DNA from: Alphaproteobacteria bacterium TMED62
GTDB lineage: Bacteria > Pseudomonadota > Alphaproteobacteria > TMED109
Assembly (NCBI GenBank): GCA_002170595.1
Contig: NHDP01000009.1
Coordinates: 85,250 to 120,258 of the forward strand
Length of the DNA stretch: 35,009 nucleotides
Direction: 5' to 3'
The translations under genes and the position numbers were made by a program. The notes under the pieces were generated by a model. That model ran no database searches. It had not been told where the DNA came from and saw nothing but the letters and a program-made list of their open reading frames with translations. Within the stretch, counting starts at the first letter, position 1. Every line of letters begins with the position of its first letter. This document shows positions 19,418 to 29,186 of this stretch, piece after piece.

Positions 19418-20948
19418 ATTCAATTGATTTAAATTTTGACCTTTGTACAAGATAAATTGTAATTACAGGAATAATTAAAGTTAATAATATTAAACTTATA
19501 AGTAAATTATCTAGATCATTGTAATTAGCTTCCTCTATAATTTTAGATGACTGCGTATCTAATATCTCTCTTTTAATTATAAATATGTTATTTAAATAAC
19601 TTGTAAACAACTCTCTTGCTGATAATGCTATGTTTGTAAACGATGCAAAAACAGCAAAAAATGTAGCTTTATATTTAGAAGGAGCGTTTTTAGCAATCCA
19701 AGCTAACAATGGTATCATTGCAACTTGAGATAGAGGCGATTCAACTGCTGTATTTAATAAAGCAATAAATTTAGCATCAATTAAACCATTTGTAATAACA
19801 CTGGTATATTCATGAAAGCCATAATACATAAATAAACTAGGGCTATATAAAATAGAAGATAAAATACTGAGTATTAAAAACAGTTTTGCTAAAGGAGCGT
19901 TTATCATAATATTTTTGAAAACAAGCATACCTATTAAGGTTATTAAGGCAGAAGTTATAGACAAGATAGAAAAAAAACTCTGATTGAAGCCCAGAATGTC
20001 AATTTCAAACCAATTTAGTCCTGCTCCAGGTCCTGGCATGGCTCTAAAAACAAATATTATTATTGCCGTGCCAACTATAGTATGTTGATCTTCTTTTCTT
20101 AAGTTTTTAATTAGTAGTCGCATCAATATACTTATTAATAATAGCGAACAACCTAAAACTATTTCTCTTGAGAAGGGTATTTTTAAAGAACCCAGAATAA
20201 TTGTAAATATTACAAAAATACAACTTCCTATAAAAATTTGATAATCTAGTTTAGAGGTTTTAAATTTAATAGCTTTAGTTGCTTTTTTATTTAAAAAATT
20301 AAATAATATTATGCCAGAAACGGATATAGAGGGTATTATTAATGCATATATATATATTTTTCCATAAAGTAAATTAATATCAGGATAATTCTTATCTATT
20401 CCCTTAAATATAAAAAAATTTATTAAACCGACTAAAAGAGAACCAAATATGATTGCAAACCTTCCATACAGTTGAACAATAGTATGTTCTTTCTTAATTA
20501 ATTTAGTTTTTATATTATTTAATTTACTTTTAAAATTTGGTTCAACTGCTTCTACAGTCATTGCATCTGCAACTACATCTTGTAAAACATAACCTATAGG
20601 TGTTAATATAGAGCTTATAATAAACCATACCTTAATATCAAAGTATTTCAGCATTAGGCCTTTATGGACAAGAATTCCATACATAATTATTAAACTTATT
20701 GATACAAGAAACGCACCCAAATAGACAAAATATTGTTTAAAATACCAATATCTATCTATTAAAAAACCTATTGGCATTTTTAAAGCCCATGGTATGCCTG
20801 CCCAAAAACCTATGGATGCTATAAAAGCTGCAGAAAGACTCAAATAGTCTTTTATGAAAAAGACACCCACTATGCTGGTTAATCCGGATACGCCTGCTGA
20901 AGCATAAATTAAAAGAGGAGGTAGATAGGCTATTTTAAATGTAGGCAT
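19416..20948 (-). CDS. MFS transporter, BT1 (folate/biopterin transporter)-like
   Basis: Polytopic; GIPWALKMPIGFLIDRYWYFKQYFVYLGAFL and LQDVVADAMTVEAVE resemble BT1-family signatures. Confidence 0.7.
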   Translation of the reverse strand: MPTFKIAYLPPLLIYASAGVSGLTSIVGVFFIKDYLSLSAAFIASIGFWAGIPWALKMPIGFLIDRYWYFKQYFVYLGAFLVSISLIIMYGILVHKGLMLKYFDIKVWFIISSILTPIGYVLQDVVADAMTVEAVEPNFKSKLNNIKTKLIKKEHTIVQLYGRFAIIFGSLLVGLINFFIFKGIDKNYPDINLLYGKIYIYALIIPSISVSGIILFNFLNKKATKAIKFKTSKLDYQIFIGSCIFVIFTIILGSLKIPFSREIVLGCSLLLISILMRLLIKNLRKEDQHTIVGTAIIIFVFRAMPGPGAGLNWFEIDILGFNQSFFSILSITSALITLIGMLVFKNIMINAPLAKLFLILSILSSILYSPSLFMYYGFHEYTSVITNGLIDAKFIALLNTAVESPLSQVAMIPLLAWIAKNAPSKYKATFFAVFASFTNIALSARELFTSYLNNIFIIKREILDTQSSKIIEEANYNDLDNLLISLILLTLIIPVITIYLVQRSKFKSIE

Positions 20949-20954
20949 TGATTT

Positions 20955-22334
20955 CTACCTATTATAAATATCCTTAAATCTTTTTATATCATCTTCCTCT
21001 AAATATGCGCCGGTTTGTATTTCTATCATAATTAGATCCTTTTTCGATTTATTTTCTATTCTGTGTGTCTCGCCCTTTTTAATAAAAGTTGATTGATTAG
21101 CGTTTAATTTAAATTGTTTTTTACCCTTAATAATAAAAGCTGTTCCTTGAACAACAACCCAATGCTCTGAACGTTTGAAATGCTTTTGTAAGGAAATTTT
21201 TTGACCAGGCAAAATATGAAGTTTTTTTACCTTATATCCATCTCCTTGACCTAAGTTAGAAAAACTACCCCAGGGTCTATTTGAATCAGATTGATTAAAA
21301 TTTTCTTTTTTTCTTTTTAATTTTATTTTTTTTAGTACTTTTTTAATTGCATTAGAATCACCTTTTTTAGTTACTAGTGTTATTTCTTTTGTATTTATAA
21401 TGTTGAGGTCTTTTACATCATTTGTTACCAAAAGGTTATTATTGGAAAATGTGAAGCAATTTTTTGTGTTTATTCTTTCTACTTGACCAATTGACTCTTT
21501 GATATCATGTATAGATTCAAACGTCCCTAAGTCATTCCAATTAATAGCTAGAGGAATTACCATCTTCTTAAAAGTTTTTTCTAAAATTGCATAGTCAAAA
21601 GATATTACTGGAATTTTGTTCCAATCTTTTTGCCCTAAAAAAGTAAATTCCATATTCTTGTAAGAGTTATCAAAACTATTTTTAACTAACAAAAAATTCT
21701 TTTTAAAATATTTATTAAAAAGAAATTTTAAATAACTATTTTTAATAATTACTATACCAGAGTTCCATAGAGCATTATTTTTATATAACTGTATAGCCTT
21801 CGATCTTTCAGGTTTTTCAATGAAAGAGTCTACTTCAAAACAATCTTTGTAAATACTTTTATTATTATACTTAATATAGCCGTAATTAATATTAGGTTCT
21901 GTGCTTTCTAAACCAAGGATAACTAATTGATCACTCATTGCAACCTTGTAAGCCTTTAGTAAGGTAGTAATAAACTTTTTATTATTCTGAATATAATGGT
22001 CAGAAGGAAGAAAACAAAGAATTTCTTCATTTTTGCAGAATAAGGTTGATGCAGCAAAAGCAGGTGCCGTATTTTTTGGTTTATCTTCTAAAATAATTTT
22101 ATCGTACTTATAATTGTTTTTTCTGATACTTTTTAAAATATTAAACCTTTGATTTTTATTGGATATAATAATAGGTTTTTCAAAATTTAAGTTAGTTATT
22201 CTATTTAGAGTTTCTTCGAACAAATTATTATTTTTATCAAAAATATCAAAGAACTGCTTTGGTTTATTTTCTGTAGATAATGGCCAAAGTCTTGTACCGG
22301 ATCCTCCTGAAAGAATAATAGGCTTAATTTTCAT
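20955..22334 (-). CDS. manC: Mannose-1-phosphate guanylyltransferase / mannose-6-phosphate isomerase
   Basis: PIILSGGSGTRLWPLSTENKPKQFF, LPSDHYI, FIEKPE, C-terminal RPWGSFSNLGQGDGYKVKKLHILPGQKISLQKHFKRSEHWVVVQGTA cupin. Confidence 0.95.
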   Translation of the reverse strand: MKIKPIILSGGSGTRLWPLSTENKPKQFFDIFDKNNNLFEETLNRITNLNFEKPIIISNKNQRFNILKSIRKNNYKYDKIILEDKPKNTAPAFAASTLFCKNEEILCFLPSDHYIQNNKKFITTLLKAYKVAMSDQLVILGLESTEPNINYGYIKYNNKSIYKDCFEVDSFIEKPERSKAIQLYKNNALWNSGIVIIKNSYLKFLFNKYFKKNFLLVKNSFDNSYKNMEFTFLGQKDWNKIPVISFDYAILEKTFKKMVIPLAINWNDLGTFESIHDIKESIGQVERINTKNCFTFSNNNLLVTNDVKDLNIINTKEITLVTKKGDSNAIKKVLKKIKLKRKKENFNQSDSNRPWGSFSNLGQGDGYKVKKLHILPGQKISLQKHFKRSEHWVVVQGTAFIIKGKKQFKLNANQSTFIKKGETHRIENKSKKDLIMIEIQTGAYLEEDDIKRFKDIYNR

Positions 22335-22878
22335 TTTTAAGTGAATTTTCTCTTAAAAACTTTATAGTATTTAGGAGTTTTGAAGAATCTGTAATGCCTC
22401 TATAGGACATCTTTGTACCTGCTGCCCAATCTTTTGGCTTTTCAAGAAAATAATATAAGTTTAGGATATTCCATTCTTTTTCCATATTTAATAAGGTTTT
22501 TGAATACTTATAATTTTCCATTTGCCCTATTTTTCTGTTAAGAACATTAGCTAAAGAAGGGCCTATTTTATTTTTGATAGGCATATTAAAATCATGACAG
22601 GATGCACAGTTTTTGTTTACAAAAATTTTACCTTTCTCTAAATTTGCTTTTTCTAGAAGTTGAGTCAATTCACTTTCTGTAATTTTTGTTATTTTAGTTT
22701 TTTCACTATTTTTATTAGTATTCGGCTCAGCTAATTCTGGCTTTTCTATATAATATGATAATTTTATTTTTTTTTTTTCTTCTGATTTATAAATTAGTTC
22801 ACTTAAAAAAGAAGCTAATAAATAAACTAAAAAAGCAGATAAAATTGCACATAATAATTTATTCAATTCTGATGACAT
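22324..22878 (-). CDS. Membrane-anchored class I cytochrome c (CycM/c552-like)
   Basis: N-terminal TM, CASCH haem motif, KIGPSLANVLNR, distal GTKMSYRGI Met ligand. Confidence 0.88.
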   Translation of the reverse strand: MSSELNKLLCAILSAFLVYLLASFLSELIYKSEEKKKIKLSYYIEKPELAEPNTNKNSEKTKITKITESELTQLLEKANLEKGKIFVNKNCASCHDFNMPIKNKIGPSLANVLNRKIGQMENYKYSKTLLNMEKEWNILNLYYFLEKPKDWAAGTKMSYRGITDSSKLLNTIKFLRENSLKNEN

Positions 22879-22953
22879 TTTAATACCTATTATAAATTCA
22901 ATTAATATATTATTATAGTTATTTAATATATACGTAAAGTTTAAAATAATTAC

Positions 22954-23679
22954 ATGAAAAATGATACTTTAATAGTAATTCCTATTAGAATGGGGTCATC
23001 TAGATTTCCAGGAAAACCTTTGATTGATATTAATGGGAGAGCGATGATTTATCATGTATGGAAAAAGGCTATATTATCTAGATGTGGAGATGTCTTTGTT
23101 GCTTGTTGTGACAAAGAAGTAAAGAATTATCTTATAAAAAAGGAGATACCATATGTAATGACAAAAAAAAATTTATATAGCGGTACTGATAGAGTATATA
23201 GTGCTATGCAAATTTTATTAAAAAATAATCATTATAAATATATAATAAACTTACAGGGGGATATTCCAGACATATCTCCGTTAAGCATAAAAAAACTAGC
23301 TTCTATGATTAAAGTAAAAGCAATACAAATGGCAACCTTAGTATCTAAAATTAAATACAGTAAAACAATCAAGGATAAAAATATTGTAAAAGTAGCTTTA
23401 TCTAAACATGGTAATTTTAATAGGGCATTTTATTTTTCGAGATCTCCAGTTCCTTTTGGAGCTAGTGAGTTTTATGAACACATAGGTATATATGCATATA
23501 AGGTAGATACACTAAAGAGGTTTGTAAGTTTAAAAGTAGGAGAGTTAGAAAAAATAGAATCTTTAGAACAATTAAGGGCTTTAGAAGCTGGAATTCAAAT
23601 TATTGTTGGTAAAGTCAATAAAGCTCCTTATAGTATAGATACTCCTAAAGATTTAAAGGATTTTTTAAAAAAGAGTTAA
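22954..23679 (+). CDS. kdsB: 3-deoxy-manno-octulosonate cytidylyltransferase
   Basis: VIPIRMGSSRFPGKPLIDINGRAMIYHVW, SGTDRVYSA, NLQGDIPDISP, HIGIYAY, LEQLRALEAG. Confidence 0.95.
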   Translation: MKNDTLIVIPIRMGSSRFPGKPLIDINGRAMIYHVWKKAILSRCGDVFVACCDKEVKNYLIKKEIPYVMTKKNLYSGTDRVYSAMQILLKNNHYKYIINLQGDIPDISPLSIKKLASMIKVKAIQMATLVSKIKYSKTIKDKNIVKVALSKHGNFNRAFYFSRSPVPFGASEFYEHIGIYAYKVDTLKRFVSLKVGELEKIESLEQLRALEAGIQIIVGKVNKAPYSIDTPKDLKDFLKKS

Positions 23680-23682
23680 TAA

Positions 23683-24519
23683 TTGATAAAAAAAATAGCA
23701 TACCAAGGTAGACCGGGAGCATATTCGCATTTAGTTTGTTTAAAAGCTTTCCCAAAATATGAACCTGTTGCATGTGAGTCTTTTGAGGAAGTCTTTAAAA
23801 AAACTGAAGATAAAAAGACAAACATATCTTTAATACCAATAGAAAACTCTCAAGCAGGAAGAGTAGCTGATATTCATAATTTATTACCTATGTCAAAATT
23901 AGTAATAACTGGAGAGTACTTTCATAAAGTAAATCATCATTTATTAGGGTGCCTTGGTAGCTCTCTCGCTACCATAGAAACAGCTGAAAGTCATTTGCAT
24001 GCTTTGGCTCAATGCAAAGAGTTTTTAGTTGAAAAGAAAATTAAACCTGTTGTAAGTGCCGACACAGCTGGAGCAGCAGAGGAAATTTCAAAAGTTAATG
24101 ATAAAACAAGAGCAGCTATAGCATCAGAATTAGCGGCTAAGATTTATAACTTAACTATACTAGCTTCGAACATTGAAGATGCTGTAAATAACACGACAAG
24201 GTTTTTAATTATGAAAGAAAGCTCTGAAGAAGATAGACTACGAGATACTGATTATATAACTAGTTTTATATTTCAAGTAAGAAATATCCCATCAGCATTA
24301 TTTAAAGCGTTAGGAGGTTTTTCAACAAATAAAATAAACATGTTAAAAATAGAAAGTTATATGCTTAAGGGTTCATTTAAGGCTACACAGTTTTATGCTG
24401 ATATTGAAGGTCACCCTCAGGACGATAATGTAAAACAAGCTTTTGAAGAGTTAGGTTTCTTTTCTAAGGAAGTGAAAATATTAGGATGTTATCCAGCTTC
24501 AAGACTTAGAAAGAATTAA
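23683..24519 (+). CDS. pheA: Prephenate dehydratase
   Basis: IAYQGRPGAYSHLVC, PIENSQAGRVADIHNLL, NTTRFLIM, ACT domain KIESYMLKGSFKATQFYADIEGHPQD; TTG start. Confidence 0.95.
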   Translation: MIKKIAYQGRPGAYSHLVCLKAFPKYEPVACESFEEVFKKTEDKKTNISLIPIENSQAGRVADIHNLLPMSKLVITGEYFHKVNHHLLGCLGSSLATIETAESHLHALAQCKEFLVEKKIKPVVSADTAGAAEEISKVNDKTRAAIASELAAKIYNLTILASNIEDAVNNTTRFLIMKESSEEDRLRDTDYITSFIFQVRNIPSALFKALGGFSTNKINMLKIESYMLKGSFKATQFYADIEGHPQDDNVKQAFEELGFFSKEVKILGCYPASRLRKN

Positions 24520-24520
24520 T

Positions 24521-25399
24521 TTAATTTTTATACCAATAGTTTATTAAAGAATGAGCTATAGCATACTTCTTGGGTAAAATTATTTTTTTTTGATTTTCTA
24601 AACTTAAAAGTTCTTTTTTAGTTACCCAAATAGCATTTTCAATTTCTAATTTATTTACTTTAAGTTTCGTTGTAATACTTGTTGCCTCAAAACCAACCAT
24701 TAAGTTGTTAGCAAAGGGCCAAAATTGAGAAAATAGATAATTTATATTTTTTAACTTTAAACCAACCTCTTCATAGGTTTCTCTAATAACAGTTTCTTCT
24801 AATGATTCATTTGGTTCACAAAAACCGGCAATACAAGAATAAAGATTGTATTGCCAGTTTTTATTTCTTGCTAATAAAATTTTATCTTTATTTTTTATTA
24901 AAATAATTACGGTAGGGTCTATTTTAGGAAATATTTTTCTTAAACAACTTTGATTTATACAGATTAAATAATTTCTTATATTATCAAATTTATTTATAGA
25001 TCCGCACTTAGAACAAAATTTATGATTTTTTTTCCAATTTTGTAAAAAATATAATGCAGATAAATAAGAAACTTGAGTTTGATCAGTTATATTTATACTA
25101 TCTCTTAAACTCATTAAAGAATGAACTCGATTATCAGAAATTTCTTTAATTTTTTTTAATGATAAGGATGCCCCTATAAAAAGGGTATTTTTAACTTTCC
25201 CTAAAATATATATATCTTTTTTTTTAATATTTAAAAAATTAATATTTTTAATTAGAATATAGAAACATTTGTTTTTAAAAAAAACTAATTTATTATTACA
25301 AATGAAAAAACATTTATAAAAAGATATATTCTTTGATGTATCCAAACTGCCATCAGAATAAATCTTATTTTTTATAGAAAAAAGGTTTAAGTTCTGCAT
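24521..25399 (-). CDS. nudC: NAD+ diphosphatase (NADH pyrophosphatase, Nudix)
   Basis: Zinc ribbon CSKCG...C (KFCSKCGSINKF / CINQSC), Nudix box GFCEPNESLEETVIRETYEEVGL. Confidence 0.92.
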   Translation of the reverse strand: MQNLNLFSIKNKIYSDGSLDTSKNISFYKCFFICNNKLVFFKNKCFYILIKNINFLNIKKKDIYILGKVKNTLFIGASLSLKKIKEISDNRVHSLMSLRDSINITDQTQVSYLSALYFLQNWKKNHKFCSKCGSINKFDNIRNYLICINQSCLRKIFPKIDPTVIILIKNKDKILLARNKNWQYNLYSCIAGFCEPNESLEETVIRETYEEVGLKLKNINYLFSQFWPFANNLMVGFEATSITTKLKVNKLEIENAIWVTKKELLSLENQKKIILPKKYAIAHSLINYWYKN

Positions 25400-25448
25400 T
25401 TTTAATACTAACTATTATTTAATTAATTTACATGATATTATTTTATTT

Positions 25449-25540
25449 GGAAGGTTTAGTTGGGTGTTTTTAAACGCAAAACCAGTCAGGTCTGAAAAGA
25501 AGCAGCTGAGGTATTTTTAAACAGGTCAGATAAACCTTCC
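25449..25540 (+). ncRNA. ffs: Signal recognition particle RNA (small bacterial SRP/4.5S RNA)
   Basis: Conserved apical domain ACCAGTCAGGTCTGAAAAGAAGCAGCTGAGG (GNRA tetraloop GAAA closed by CU/AG, followed by the GAAGCAGC signature); terminal helix GGAAGGTTTA / TAAACCTTCC (25449-25458 / 25531-25540); directly upstream of dnaX. Confidence 0.93.
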
Positions 25541-25552
25541 TAAGGAGAATAA

Positions 25553-26782
25553 ATGTCAGAATATAAGGTGCTATCTAGGAAGTATAGACCAAAAAAATTA
25601 GAAGAGGTGGTAGGGCAAGACTTTGCAGTAAAGACGTTAAGCAATGCCTTTGCCGAAGAAAAACTAGCACATGCTTTTTTATTTACAGGTATAAGAGGGG
25701 TTGGAAAAACAACTATTGCTCGAATAATTGCAATGGGACTTAATTGTGAAAAAGAAAAAAAACCAACTGCTAACCCATGTGGTATATGCTCTAATTGTAA
25801 AGCAATTTTACAAGATCGATTTGAAGATGTTTTGGAAATAGATGCAGCTTCTAATACAGGTGTAGATGATGTTAGAGAGATAATTAGTTCTTTAAAGTAT
25901 AGGCCTTCAAAGGGAAATTATAAGGTATTTATAATTGATGAAGTCCATATGCTTTCTAATTCTGCGTTCAATGCATTATTAAAAACCATAGAAGAGCCTC
26001 CAAGCTATGTTAAATTTATATTTTGTACTACAGAAATGAAAAAAATTCCTATTACTATAGTTTCAAGGTGTCAGAAATATAATTTAAATAGAGTTTCACT
26101 TCTATCACTTTGCAGTTATTTAAAAAAAATAGTTGAATTAGAGAAGTTAAACGTATCTAGAGATGCTATAACTATAATAGTAAGAAACTCTGAAGGATCA
26201 ATAAGGGATAGTTTAACTATACTTGATCAGTGTGTCTTAACTTTTAATGATAAAAATGTGAGCGCAGAAAATGTTAACCAAATAATAGGGTTGACCTCGC
26301 AGAGTTTTTTATTAGATTTGTTTTTTAATATTGTTGATGGAGATATTGTTAAAGCAGTTAAAACTCTTAAAGATATTTACATTAAAGGTGGTAATCCTAA
26401 GCAGCTAATAGAAGATTTATTAAATGTAACTTATAATCTAATTGCTTCTATAGCAGCAAATACTAATAATGAAATATATGAAAAAGAGAAGTTTGAGTTA
26501 ATTATTAAAAAATGCGATATACCATTTTTAAACCAAATATGGCAAATGTTATTGAAGGGTAAAGAAGAAATTAATAGAGTCTCTCATCCAATGGAGGCTT
26601 TAGAAGTTGTTATAATTAGAATAAGTTATAGTTGTAAACTCCCTAGTGTAGAAGAGGTGGTTAGAAATATTAAAGAAGACAATAAAATTGAGTTAAACTT
26701 GAATCCTGAGAATAATAATATAGGAACTGACATACAAAAAATATTAGAAGCTTTTCCAGAGGGTAAAGTATTAAAAAATTAG
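25553..26782 (+). CDS. dnaX: DNA polymerase III subunit gamma/tau (short form)
   Basis: YRPKKLEEVVGQDFAVKTLSNAF, GIRGVGKTTIARIIA, CGICSNC, EIDAASNTGVDDVREI, FIIDEVHMLS. Confidence 0.96.
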   Translation: MSEYKVLSRKYRPKKLEEVVGQDFAVKTLSNAFAEEKLAHAFLFTGIRGVGKTTIARIIAMGLNCEKEKKPTANPCGICSNCKAILQDRFEDVLEIDAASNTGVDDVREIISSLKYRPSKGNYKVFIIDEVHMLSNSAFNALLKTIEEPPSYVKFIFCTTEMKKIPITIVSRCQKYNLNRVSLLSLCSYLKKIVELEKLNVSRDAITIIVRNSEGSIRDSLTILDQCVLTFNDKNVSAENVNQIIGLTSQSFLLDLFFNIVDGDIVKAVKTLKDIYIKGGNPKQLIEDLLNVTYNLIASIAANTNNEIYEKEKFELIIKKCDIPFLNQIWQMLLKGKEEINRVSHPMEALEVVIIRISYSCKLPSVEEVVRNIKEDNKIELNLNPENNNIGTDIQKILEAFPEGKVLKN

Positions 26783-26805
26783 TAATTAATTTAAAGGAGT
26801 AAAAT

Positions 26806-27117
26806 ATGAATAATATGAGTGGTCTATTACAACAAGCACAGCAAATGCAAAGAAAAATGGTGGAGATAGAAAAAAAACTTAGTAATATGGAAGTTGTAGG
26901 GGAAGTTAGTAATGGGTTAGTGAAAGTAGTGATGACTGGTAAAGGAGTTGTAAAAAATATTAAAATAGATGAAAGCCTTAAAGAGGATATAGAAATTTTA
27001 GAGGATTTAATAGTAGCTGCTATGCATGAGGCAAAAAAAAATGCTGATAGTTTGTCTGAGCAAGAAATGAAGTCAGTTACTGGAGGTATGCCAATGCCAC
27101 CAGGATTAAAATTTTAG
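26806..27117 (+). CDS. ybaB: YbaB/EbfC family nucleoid-associated protein
   Basis: QQAQQMQRKMVEIEKKLSNMEVVGEVSNGLVKVVMTGKG; C-terminal TGGMPMPPGLKF; between dnaX and recR. Confidence 0.95.
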   Translation: MNNMSGLLQQAQQMQRKMVEIEKKLSNMEVVGEVSNGLVKVVMTGKGVVKNIKIDESLKEDIEILEDLIVAAMHEAKKNADSLSEQEMKSVTGGMPMPPGLKF

Positions 27118-27118
27118 T

Positions 27119-27736
27119 ATGTATTCTAAAGAAATAGACTTATTAATAAATTTGTTATCTAGTTTGCAAGGTATAGGACCTAGATCTGCAAGGAGGATTG
27201 CTTTACAGCTAATAGCAAAAAAGAATACTTTAATGATGCCTTTAGGTGAGATGATAACAGACGTAGCTAAACTAATAGAAAAATGTAAAATTTGTGGGAA
27301 TTATGACTCTAAAAACCCTTGTAGTATTTGTACTAATGAAAAGAGAGATGAGAATATAATATGTATAGTTGAAGAGGTATCGGACCTCTGGGCATTGGAA
27401 AGAGGACGCCTTTATCAAGGTGTTTATCATGTTTTAGGAGGAACACTAGACGCTATCAGGGGGATTAGCCCTGAAAAATTGAATATAGATTATTTATTTA
27501 AAAAAGTTAGAGAAAAAAAAATAAATGAGATTATTTTGGCAACGTCTCTTACTACTGCTGGTCAAACTACGGCTCATTACATAGTTAGTAAGTTTAAAGG
27601 AATAGACATAAAAATAACAAGACTAGCACGAGGCCTTCCTGCAGGTGGAGAGCTTGACTATTTAGATGAGGCAACTTTAAGTCAAGCACTTTATGAAAGA
27701 ATTTCTGTCAATAAAGAAATGGATACTAAAGCATAA
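27119..27736 (+). CDS. recR: Recombination protein RecR
   Basis: LLSSLQGIGPRSARRIALQL, zinc motif CKICGNYDSKNPCSIC, YHVLGGTLDAIRGISPE, TRLARGLPAGGELDYLDEATLSQAL. Confidence 0.97.
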   Translation: MYSKEIDLLINLLSSLQGIGPRSARRIALQLIAKKNTLMMPLGEMITDVAKLIEKCKICGNYDSKNPCSICTNEKRDENIICIVEEVSDLWALERGRLYQGVYHVLGGTLDAIRGISPEKLNIDYLFKKVREKKINEIILATSLTTAGQTTAHYIVSKFKGIDIKITRLARGLPAGGELDYLDEATLSQALYERISVNKEMDTKA

Positions 27737-28242
27737 TGAAAATAATAGTAGCGCCAGATAATAGATTAAATCAAGTTTCAAAAAAAATTGATATTGTAGA
27801 CAATACTACTATATCCATTTTAGATCAAATGTTAGAATGTATGTATAAAAATAATGGTATTGGATTAGCAGCTCCTCAAGTAGGTATTTTAAAAAGGTTA
27901 GTAGTAGTGGACTGTAATGATAAAAGTAATAATAAAAAACCTTTAAAATTAATTAATCCAGAAATTATTAAATTATCAACAGAAAATTCAGAATTTGAGG
28001 AAGGTTGTTTATCTCTTCCAACACAATATGCTAAAGTTAAAAGACCTACTGAAATAATTATAAAATTTCAAAATGTCAAAGGAGTTTTTTGTAAAGAGGT
28101 TTTTAGTGGTTTAGAAGCGACATGTATTCAACATGAAATAGACCATTTGGATGGAAAGCTTTTTGTAGATCATATCAGTAAATTAAAAAAAAATATTATT
28201 ATTAAAAAATTAATTAAATTAAAAAAAAAAAATAAAAAATGA
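27736..28242 (+). CDS. def: Peptide deformylase
   Basis: NNGIGLAAPQVGI, EEGCLSLP, CIQHEIDHLDGKLFVDHIS. Confidence 0.97.
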   Translation: MKIIVAPDNRLNQVSKKIDIVDNTTISILDQMLECMYKNNGIGLAAPQVGILKRLVVVDCNDKSNNKKPLKLINPEIIKLSTENSEFEEGCLSLPTQYAKVKRPTEIIIKFQNVKGVFCKEVFSGLEATCIQHEIDHLDGKLFVDHISKLKKNIIIKKLIKLKKKNKK

Positions 28243-29186
28243 ATAAAGTATTAAGCTTAGCTTATTTTGCTGGCGGTTCTAAATTTACTTTAGAGCCTTT
28301 CAAAGTTCTTAAAGATAGTAAACATAAACTACAAATAGTATATACTAAAGAGCCAAAAAGAGCAGGAAGAGGAAAGAAAAAAAATCAAAATATTTTATTT
28401 AAAGAAGTAATAAAAAATAATATACGTATAAAAACGTTGAATGATTTTACAAATATAGGAAATATAAAAGCTCTAAAAGATTTAAATCTAGACTTCATTA
28501 TTGTATTTTCATTTGGTTTAATTCTGCCTAAAGAAATATTAAAAATACCTAAATATGGTTGTATAAACATTCACACTTCATTATTACCTAAATGGAGAGG
28601 AGCTTCACCTGTCCAACACACATTATTAAATAATGAAAAAGAAACTGGTTATACTTTAATAATAATGAATGAAGAACTAGATGAAGGAAACATAATTTAT
28701 AAACAAAGAATGGAAATAGATGATAAATATAATTATGGTACTTTGTTAGATAAACTAGTAAATTTGGCATCAATAAATTTAGTAAAAAATATTGAAAGTT
28801 TTGCAAATAACATTATAAAACCTGAAGCACAAAATCACAGTGAAGCTAGTTATTGCTATCGAATTAAAAAAGAAGATACATATATTAATTTTAACTGTTC
28901 AGCATCAGAAGTATTAGGTAAGATTAGGGCATTTAGTCCTACTCCAGGAGCCAAATGTTATCTAAAAGGTGAATTAATAAAAATACTAGATGCAAAAATT
29001 GATGGTGAAAAAAAAGAAAATAAAAAATTTGGATATGTAACTGATAAAAACTTACTTATATCTTGTAAATATGGTTTTATAAGGTTTATAAAAGTTCAAA
29101 GAGCTGGACGAAAAGCAATGTATGCTAAAGAACTTTTGAACGGCTGGGATGTAGAAGAAGGGTCTATAGTTAATGAAGAAAAATAA
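28239..29186 (+). CDS. fmt: Methionyl-tRNA formyltransferase
   Basis: GCINIHTSLLPKWRGASPVQHTLLNNEKETGYTLIIMNEELDEG; adjacent to def with ATGA overlap. Confidence 0.96.
   Translation: MNKVLSLAYFAGGSKFTLEPFKVLKDSKHKLQIVYTKEPKRAGRGKKKNQNILFKEVIKNNIRIKTLNDFTNIGNIKALKDLNLDFIIVFSFGLILPKEILKIPKYGCINIHTSLLPKWRGASPVQHTLLNNEKETGYTLIIMNEELDEGNIIYKQRMEIDDKYNYGTLLDKLVNLASINLVKNIESFANNIIKPEAQNHSEASYCYRIKKEDTYINFNCSASEVLGKIRAFSPTPGAKCYLKGELIKILDAKIDGEKKENKKFGYVTDKNLLISCKYGFIRFIKVQRAGRKAMYAKELLNGWDVEEGSIVNEEK

Noticed and set aside
22767-22778. T12 tract (A12 on the coding strand) in the cytochrome c gene as a phase-variation site
   Set aside because: Encodes in-frame Lys codons in the linker after the TM helix; gene is core and intact, so it is more likely compositional.
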